Part shown: one piece after another, positions 58,984 to 64,000 of the stretch
Position numbering within the stretch: the first letter of the stretch is position 1
Layout of the letters: every line of letters starts with the position of its first letter
Translations under genes and position numbers: made by a program
Source: Streptomyces sp. NBC_00490
GTDB taxonomy: Bacteria; Actinomycetota; Actinomycetes; Streptomycetales; Streptomycetaceae
DNA length: 64,000 nt
Assembly (NCBI RefSeq): GCF_036013645.1
Contig: NZ_CP107869.1
Location: forward strand, 930,001-994,000
Direction: 5' to 3'
Notes under the pieces: generated by a model
What the model was told of the DNA's origin: nothing
The model's input: only the letters and a program-made list of their open reading frames with translations
The model's database searches: none

Positions 58984-60171
58984 ATGAACCTGCGACGGAA
59001 CATCTCGCGTCGAAGGGTGATCGAAGCGACCTCGGCCGCGGCGCTCGTCGGGGCGGCGGCCGCCTCCATGCCGGCCGCCATGGCCTCCGGGGAGGCGGCG
59101 GCACCCGGCGGGCACGGGCTACCGAAGGGCAACTGGCGTATCGACACCCACGCGCACTACTCCCCCGACGTGTACAACGACTACCTGAAGCGCTACGGCC
59201 TGCTCGGCGCCATCACCGGGGCCTACGGGCCCTGGTCGGTCGATCGGCACGTGGCCTTCATGGACCAGTACCGGATCCAGGCCAGCGTCCTGTCGTTCGG
59301 CGACCTCCAGGTCACCGTCGGCCCGGTCGACGACCGGCGCGCCACCGCCCGCGCGGTCAACGACTTCGCGCGTGACCTCGTGCAGACCCGCGGTGACCGG
59401 TTCGGGATCTTCGCGGTCACCCCGATGCCCGACATCGAGGGCTCGGTGGCCGAGGTGGACCGCGCGCTCGGCGAACTGGACCTCGACGGCATCTGCCTGC
59501 TCACCAACTACAAGGGCACCTACCTGGGGGATCCCTCCTTCACGCCGCTGTACGAGATCCTCAATGACCGCGGTGCCTACGTCTACGTCCACCCGACGGG
59601 TCCGGAGGTGAACCCGGCTCCGAAGCTCTGCTTCGGTCCCGACATCCCGGCCGGGAACAACGTCTTCGAGTACACCTTCGACGCGACCCGTGCGATGACC
59701 AGCCTGATCTACAACGGTGTCCTGCGGGACTACCCGAACATCCGCTGGCACTTCACGCACAGCGGCGGCGCCCTGCCGTTCCTGGCCTACCGGCTCGCGA
59801 CCCGGCACTCGGCCTTCCCGCCCTTCAACGAGGTGCTGCCGGAGGGCCCCCTCACGTACATCAAGCGGATGTTCTTCGACGACGCACAGGCGTTCACCGC
59901 CGCGCAGTTGGAGCCGCTGTCGTCCCTCGTGCCCGCCGACCACATCATGTTCGGCAGCGACTGGCCGGCGACCCGCCACCTCTACGCGGCCGACAACCTC
60001 GAGACCATGCCCTTCCTCAAGGGCAGCCTGCCGGTCCTCAAGACAGGCGACCCCGAGCCGACCGTCGACGGGATCTACAGCCGGCGCCAGCGGATCGCCC
60101 TGGAGCGGGACAACGCCCTCGACCAGTTCCCGAAGCTGCGGGCGCGCATCCGCCGCGCCGGCTCGCGCTGA
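58984..60171 (+). CDS. Tat-exported amidohydrolase / ACMSD-type decarboxylase
   Basis: 395 residues. The N-terminus NISRRRVIEATSAAALVGAA is a twin-arginine signal. The mature part is an amidohydrolase_2 barrel of the ACMSD type: IDTHAHYSPDVYNDY with the metal His-x-His, TPMPDIEGSVAEVD, IRWHFTHSGGALPFLAYRL and IMFGSDWPATRH with the catalytic Asp. Relatives decarboxylate 6-methylsalicylate, gamma-resorcylate or aminocarboxymuconate semialdehyde. ATG 58984 follows GAGGAGCACCGGAA. Export makes it unusual: most ACMSD relatives are cytosolic. It is followed 30 nt later by the zinc dehydrogenase. Confidence 0.9.
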   Translation: MNLRRNISRRRVIEATSAAALVGAAAASMPAAMASGEAAAPGGHGLPKGNWRIDTHAHYSPDVYNDYLKRYGLLGAITGAYGPWSVDRHVAFMDQYRIQASVLSFGDLQVTVGPVDDRRATARAVNDFARDLVQTRGDRFGIFAVTPMPDIEGSVAEVDRALGELDLDGICLLTNYKGTYLGDPSFTPLYEILNDRGAYVYVHPTGPEVNPAPKLCFGPDIPAGNNVFEYTFDATRAMTSLIYNGVLRDYPNIRWHFTHSGGALPFLAYRLATRHSAFPPFNEVLPEGPLTYIKRMFFDDAQAFTAAQLEPLSSLVPADHIMFGSDWPATRHLYAADNLETMPFLKGSLPVLKTGDPEPTVDGIYSRRQRIALERDNALDQFPKLRARIRRAGSR

Positions 60172-60201
60172 TACCGCGTAACGATCCGAAGGAACGTGAG
60201 A

Positions 60202-61266
60202 GTGGAACAGACCATGATGGCGGTCCGCCTGTTCGAACATGGCGGACCCGAGGTGCTCCAGTACCTGGAGGTACCCATCCCCCAGGTCGGCCCCGACGAC
60301 ATCCTGCTGCGCGTGCACGCCACCGCCGTCAACAGCTGGGACATCCGCTACCGCACCGGCAACCTGCCCGAGCCCCTGCCGGGACGACCCGCGTGGCCGC
60401 TGCCGTTCCAGCTCGGCCGGGACGCCGCCGGCGAAATCGTCGCCACCGGCACCAACGTCACCAAGTGGCACCCCGGCGACCGAGCCGTCCAACTCCCCCA
60501 CCCACCATGCCGCAACTGCGCCCTGTGCATCCGCGGACTGGAAAACCTGTGCGTCGACACCGCCTACCCCGGACACCAGACCTTCGGCGGATACGCCCAA
60601 TACGTCGTACGCCACCAGGACACCGTCCTGCCCATCCCCGACGGCATCGACTACGCAACCGCCGCCGCCACCATGTGGACCTACACCACCCCCCTCAACT
60701 GCGCACGCCAGGCACCCGTCGGCCCCGGCGACACAGTGCTCATCACCGGCGCCAGCGGCGGCATGGCCACCGCCTGCGCCCAACTGGCCAAACTCAGCGG
60801 CGCCACCGTCATCGGCACCACCACCAAAGCAGACCGCGACGACGCACTCAAGACGCTCGGCTACGACCACATCCTGCACTCCACCGACCCCCACCTGCCC
60901 GCACAGGTCAGACAGCTGACACACGGACTGGGCGCCGACGCCGTCTGGGACTGCGTCGGCGGCAACGACTTCTTCCAGCTCTCCCTGTCCTGCGCACGCC
61001 TCGGCGCCACCGTCACCGTCCTGGGCACACCCCCCAGCCAAAGCTCCCGCCTCGAACTGGACGCACTCACCCTCATCGGCCAGCAAGTGAAGATCGCCGG
61101 GGTACGCGGCGCCACCCGGCGCGACCAGCAACTGTGCCTTCAACTACTGGCCGCCGGACACATCCACCCCATCATCGACCGGTCCTACCCCCTCGCAGAA
61201 GCAGCCCAGGCCCACACCTACCTGGAAAGCCACCGCCAGGTCGGCAAAGTCATCCTCCTGCCCTGA
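60202..61266 (+). CDS. Zinc-type alcohol dehydrogenase / quinone oxidoreductase family
   Basis: A 354-residue medium-chain dehydrogenase: GRDAAGEIVATGTNVTKWHP, a structural zinc cluster CRNCALCIRGLENLC (four Cys), VLITGASGGMATACAQLAKL as nucleotide site, and the family end YLESHRQVGKVIL. GTG 60202 lies at a good distance from GAAGGAAC; an earlier GTG at 60196 is less well placed. It follows the amidohydrolase and is probably co-transcribed, so it could act on the decarboxylated phenolic or its alcohol. Confidence 0.92.
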   Translation: MEQTMMAVRLFEHGGPEVLQYLEVPIPQVGPDDILLRVHATAVNSWDIRYRTGNLPEPLPGRPAWPLPFQLGRDAAGEIVATGTNVTKWHPGDRAVQLPHPPCRNCALCIRGLENLCVDTAYPGHQTFGGYAQYVVRHQDTVLPIPDGIDYATAAATMWTYTTPLNCARQAPVGPGDTVLITGASGGMATACAQLAKLSGATVIGTTTKADRDDALKTLGYDHILHSTDPHLPAQVRQLTHGLGADAVWDCVGGNDFFQLSLSCARLGATVTVLGTPPSQSSRLELDALTLIGQQVKIAGVRGATRRDQQLCLQLLAAGHIHPIIDRSYPLAEAAQAHTYLESHRQVGKVILLP

Positions 61267-61504
61267 CACCTGGGGCCCGCGGCCGTTGGAGTGCGACGTT
61301 CGTACTCCACCGGAGCAGCACGCCCACCGCGAAGCGCCGGCGCCCTCGCCGCGGCCCGGCGCCGGATGGGCGACGCCAGGCACGACACGCACCGTACGCT
61401 GGCCACATTCGAGGCCTCCGCCTCCGGGCCATCGGTCGCCCCGCGGCCCTGACGGCCCTCCCCCGCCCCCTGCCCCTCCCCCTCGGCGACCGAAAGCGAG
61501 CACG

Positions 61505-62209
61505 ATGAGTACGCAGCGCGTTCTGGTCGTCGACGACGAACCCAAGATCCGCATGACCGTGCGCGGTTACCTGGAATCGGACGGCTTCCACGTCGTCGAA
61601 GCCGCGGACGGACCCTCCGCCCTCAAGGCCGTCACCCGTGACCGGCCGGACCTCGTCGTGCTCGACGTGATGCTTCCGGGACTGGACGGATTCCAGGTCC
61701 TGCGCCGCATCCGGGAGGCCAGCCAGATCCCGGTGATCCTGCTGACCGCCCGCGACGAGGAAGTCGACCGGCTGATCGGCTTCACCACCGGCAGCGACGA
61801 CTACGTCACCAAGCCGTTCAGCCCTCGCGAACTGGCACTGCGGGTGCGCGCGATTCTCAGACGCACCGACAACCGCGCCGAGACGGCCCAAGAGGACGAC
61901 GTGCTCCGCTTCGACGGACTGACCGTCGATCCCGAGACACGAACCGTCCTCGTCGACGCCGACCGGACGGTGGAGTTGTCAGCCCTCGACTTCGATCTGC
62001 TGTTCGCGATGGTCCGGGCCCCCGGGCGGGTCTTCACCCGGCGTGGCCTGCTCGCCCAGGTGTGGGGCGAGGACTTCTTCGGCGACGAGCGCGTCGTCGA
62101 CGTACACATCCGCACCCTGCGACGCGCGCTCGGCGACGACGCGAACGCACCCCGGTTCGTCGGCACCGTTCGCTCCATCGGCTACCGGTTCATCGGGCGC
62201 CCTGCCTAG
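61505..62209 (+). CDS. OmpR-family response regulator
   Basis: A 234-residue two-component regulator: receiver domain (1-120) with acidic pair VDDEPKI, phosphoacceptor Asp in VVLDVMLPGLDGF and Lys in TKPFSPREL, and a C-terminal OmpR/PhoB winged helix (about 135-232, FGDERVVDVHIRTLRRALGD and VRSIGYRF). ATG 61505 starts the receiver without extension; the frame is open upstream but has no ribosome site there. Partner of the kinase 23 nt downstream. Signal and targets unknown. Confidence 0.94.
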   Translation: MSTQRVLVVDDEPKIRMTVRGYLESDGFHVVEAADGPSALKAVTRDRPDLVVLDVMLPGLDGFQVLRRIREASQIPVILLTARDEEVDRLIGFTTGSDDYVTKPFSPRELALRVRAILRRTDNRAETAQEDDVLRFDGLTVDPETRTVLVDADRTVELSALDFDLLFAMVRAPGRVFTRRGLLAQVWGEDFFGDERVVDVHIRTLRRALGDDANAPRFVGTVRSIGYRFIGRPA

Positions 62210-62231
62210 CGGCCAGGAAGGACACCCACCC

Positions 62232-63371
62232 ATGTCTCCCTCCCGCTTCCCGGCCCACCCCGGGTACCGTGCGCGGCTGCGTCGCGTCCAGGCCCGACTG
62301 TCGCTGCGCAACCGGCTGGTGCTCTCCCATGTCATGGTGCTCCTCCTGGCACTACTGGCCATGGCGATGATCAGCGCCCTGATCGAGGTGTGGCTCGACT
62401 TCGACGACATCGAAGGCGACTTCGTCGTGCAGGTCGGCCTGTTGTCCGGGGTAGCCGCGGCGTTCCCGGCGTCCTACGCCCTGTCCCGGTTTCTGCTGCG
62501 CCCGCTCGACAGGGTGCGCGTCGCCACGGCCCGGCTCGCCGAGGGACACTACGACGACGTCCTCGAACTGCCCAGCGAGCCGGGCCTGGCAGCGTTGGTA
62601 CAGGACGTCAACAAGCTGGCGGCGGCCCTCGCCGACACCGAGCGCCGCCGAGCAAGACTGATCTCCGAGGTCGCCCACGAGATGCGCACCCCCATCACCA
62701 TCCTGCGCGGCCAGATCGAGGGCATCGCCGACGGCATCTTCACCCCCGACGAGGCGATGTTCGCCTCCCTCGCCGACGACCTCGACCGGCTGCAGCGCCT
62801 GGCCGGCGACCTCTCCAGCCTGTCCCGTGCGGAGGAGGGCGCCTTCGACCTCGACCGCAAGCCCACCGACGTGGCCACGCTGGCACGGGCAACGGCCGAG
62901 CGACTGCGTCCCCAGTACGACGACCAGATGGTGACCCTCGTCGTTGACGCGGACACACCCGTCGTCGCCCGCTGCGACCCGGACCGCATCACCCAGGTCC
63001 TGGTGAACCTGCTCGGCAACGCACTCGTCGCAGGCGACCGGCACGGGCATGTGGCGCTGTCCGTGCACACCGAACCGTCTCCCGCGCACCAGGTGATCGT
63101 CCGCGTCACCGACGACGGCATCGGCATCGCCGGACATGACCTCGAGCGCATCTTCCACCGCTTCGAACGCCTCAACCATCCCCACCGCCCCACTGCCGCC
63201 GGTGGCAGCGGCATCGGCCTGACCATCGCCCGCGGTATCGCCCGGGCCCACGGCGGAGACCTCACCGCGGAATCCCCCGGGCCGGGCAACGGAGCAACGT
63301 TCACCTTGCGCCTCCCGCAGGAACCCGCCCTGGAGGGCAGCACCCCGCCCTCTCGTAGACTGCGGCCGTGA
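62232..63371 (+). CDS. Membrane sensor histidine kinase
   Basis: A 379-residue HAMP-type kinase: two membrane segments (VLSHVMVLLLALLAMAMISA and VVQVGLLSGVAAAFPASYAL), a HAMP region (RFLLRPLDRVRVATARLAEG), a HisKA domain with phosphoacceptor His in SEVAHEMRTPITILRGQIEG, and a HATPase domain (NLLGNALVAGD, DDGIGIAGHDLERIFHRF, GGSGIGLTIARGIARAHGG). Only a short loop is outside, so it may sense a membrane signal. It starts at ATG 62232 and its stop overlaps the MarR start by 4 nt. Confidence 0.94.
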   Translation: MSPSRFPAHPGYRARLRRVQARLSLRNRLVLSHVMVLLLALLAMAMISALIEVWLDFDDIEGDFVVQVGLLSGVAAAFPASYALSRFLLRPLDRVRVATARLAEGHYDDVLELPSEPGLAALVQDVNKLAAALADTERRRARLISEVAHEMRTPITILRGQIEGIADGIFTPDEAMFASLADDLDRLQRLAGDLSSLSRAEEGAFDLDRKPTDVATLARATAERLRPQYDDQMVTLVVDADTPVVARCDPDRITQVLVNLLGNALVAGDRHGHVALSVHTEPSPAHQVIVRVTDDGIGIAGHDLERIFHRFERLNHPHRPTAAGGSGIGLTIARGIARAHGGDLTAESPGPGNGATFTLRLPQEPALEGSTPPSRRLRP

Positions 63372-63829
63372 CCGACGCGACGTTCCCCACCACCGGATAT
63401 CTCACCTGGCAGTTCTCCCAGATCATCGCCGGACGACTGGAGCGGGCGCTGCGCGCGGAGGACCTCACACTGGCTCAGCACAACGCTCTGCAGCAGGTCC
63501 TCTGGACGCCGGGGGTGTCCGCCGCGGAGATCGCGCGCCGCTCCGGCATCACGGCCCAGTCCATGGGAGTCGCGGTGAGCCAGCTCGTCGAGCGAGGACT
63601 GCTGCGACGTGAACCGCATCCGACCAGCCGCCGCAGCATGCGCCTGTTCGCGACCGCCGAGGGACACGCGACGGCCGGTCGTGCCGCGTCGATCGCCCGG
63701 CAGATCGAACAGGAGACGACCTCGCCGCTCTCCCCCGAGGACAAGGACACCATTCACCGTCTGCTGTACCGACTGGTCGAGGAACTGAACCCCGACGCCC
63801 TCGCCATCGACAGCCGCTCCTTGAACTAG
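63368..63829 (+). CDS. MarR family regulator coupled to a two-component system
   Basis: 153 residues: YLTWQFSQIIAGRLERAL, TLAQHNALQQVLWTPGVSAA, then the winged helix EIARRSGITAQSMGVAVSQL and RREPHPTSRRSMRLFATAEG. GTG 63368 overlaps the kinase stop by 4 nt (GTGA), so the three genes are one operon. A MarR regulator translated with a two-component system is unusual; it could control efflux genes that share the signal. No operator palindrome was seen nearby. Confidence 0.92.
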   Translation: MTDATFPTTGYLTWQFSQIIAGRLERALRAEDLTLAQHNALQQVLWTPGVSAAEIARRSGITAQSMGVAVSQLVERGLLRREPHPTSRRSMRLFATAEGHATAGRAASIARQIEQETTSPLSPEDKDTIHRLLYRLVEELNPDALAIDSRSLN

Positions 63830-63886
63830 CCCTGGCTGAGCAGCGGTTGCCCTGTCGGCTGCGGCGCGTCGACGCGAGGAAGAGAT

Positions 63887-64000
63887 ATGGAAAGCAGTCC
63901 GTCACCGTACCGACCCACCCGCGGCCGCCCCCGCAGCGAGGCCGTGGAACAGGCCATCCTGGAGGGGGTGATGAAGCTCCTGGAGGACGGCGTCCCGCTG
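63887..64000 (+). CDS. TetR/AcrR family regulator, 5' part only
   Basis: ATG 63887 after GAGGAAGAG opens a frame that runs off the window end: MESSPSPYRPTRGRPRSEAV then EQAILEGVMKLLEDGVPL (38 codons). RGRPRSEAVEQAIL is the typical opening of a TetR helix-turn-helix domain. Nothing can be said about its ligand domain. It follows the MarR gene by 57 nt on the same strand. Confidence 0.8.
   Translation, partial: MESSPSPYRPTRGRPRSEAVEQAILEGVMKLLEDGVPL

Noticed and set aside
1..64000. CRISPR array, tRNA, rRNA, transposon or phage genes
   Set aside because: No regularly spaced direct repeats with spacers, no tRNA-like cloverleaf, and no transposase, integrase or phage protein among the frames.

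Overview
The window is very GC-rich DNA with Streptomyces-type gene content: many TetR, MarR, IclR and LuxR-type regulators beside single-enzyme operons, Tat and lipobox signal sequences, a mycothiol-dependent isomerase, frequent GTG starts and 4-nt GTGA stop/start overlaps. It looks like an accessory or chromosome-arm region of a Streptomyces or close relative. I saw no rRNA, tRNA, CRISPR array, transposase, phage gene or polyketide/peptide synthase.

Layout. 1-6 kb: redox enzymes (flavin monooxygenase, nitroreductase, NADP-binding reductase, SDR), each near a TetR or MmyB-type regulator. 6-13 kb: a lipoprotein, a secreted repeat protein, a 1006-aa LuxR-type ATPase regulator, a START-like protein and a membrane protein. 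13-16 kb: a cytochrome P450 and its iron-sulfur flavoprotein reductase under an IclR regulator. 16-27 kb: two paralogous TetR regulators, an unusual SDR, a methyltransferase, a phosphotransferase, a DsbA/MBL/SnoaL/SnoaL operon with its MarR regulator, and an orphan solute-binding protein. This stretch is dotted with gene relics: tails of a flavin monooxygenase, a solute-binding protein and a GH43-like enzyme, and the head of an MBL hydrolase.

27-41 kb: stress and envelope genes: a SpoIIE-type phosphatase, a frameshifted topoisomerase IB, an SDR, START-like, FUSC and CBS proteins, a CmtR-like metal sensor with a CDF exporter and a TauE-like permease, a STAS protein, two DUF2267 proteins, and hsp18 facing rheA across two TGTCATC-N5-GATGACA operators.

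41-50 kb: a tight six-gene operon for salicylate breakdown through salicylyl-CoA and gentisate (AMP ligase, CoA ligase, 5-hydroxylase, maleylpyruvate isomerase, fumarylpyruvate hydrolase, gentisate dioxygenase), facing an IclR regulator. 50-61 kb: two aldehyde dehydrogenases, tandem leaderless MarR paralogues, a two-headed Lrp/AsnC regulator, an MFS transporter fused to carboxypeptidase-regulatory-like repeats, a Tat-exported amidohydrolase/decarboxylase and a zinc-type dehydrogenase; together they suggest uptake, efflux and catabolism of aromatics. 61-64 kb: a response regulator, histidine kinase and MarR operon, then the start of a TetR gene cut by the window edge.

Repeated theme: most regulators here have a visible palindrome in front of themselves or their neighbour, so several local regulons can be predicted directly.
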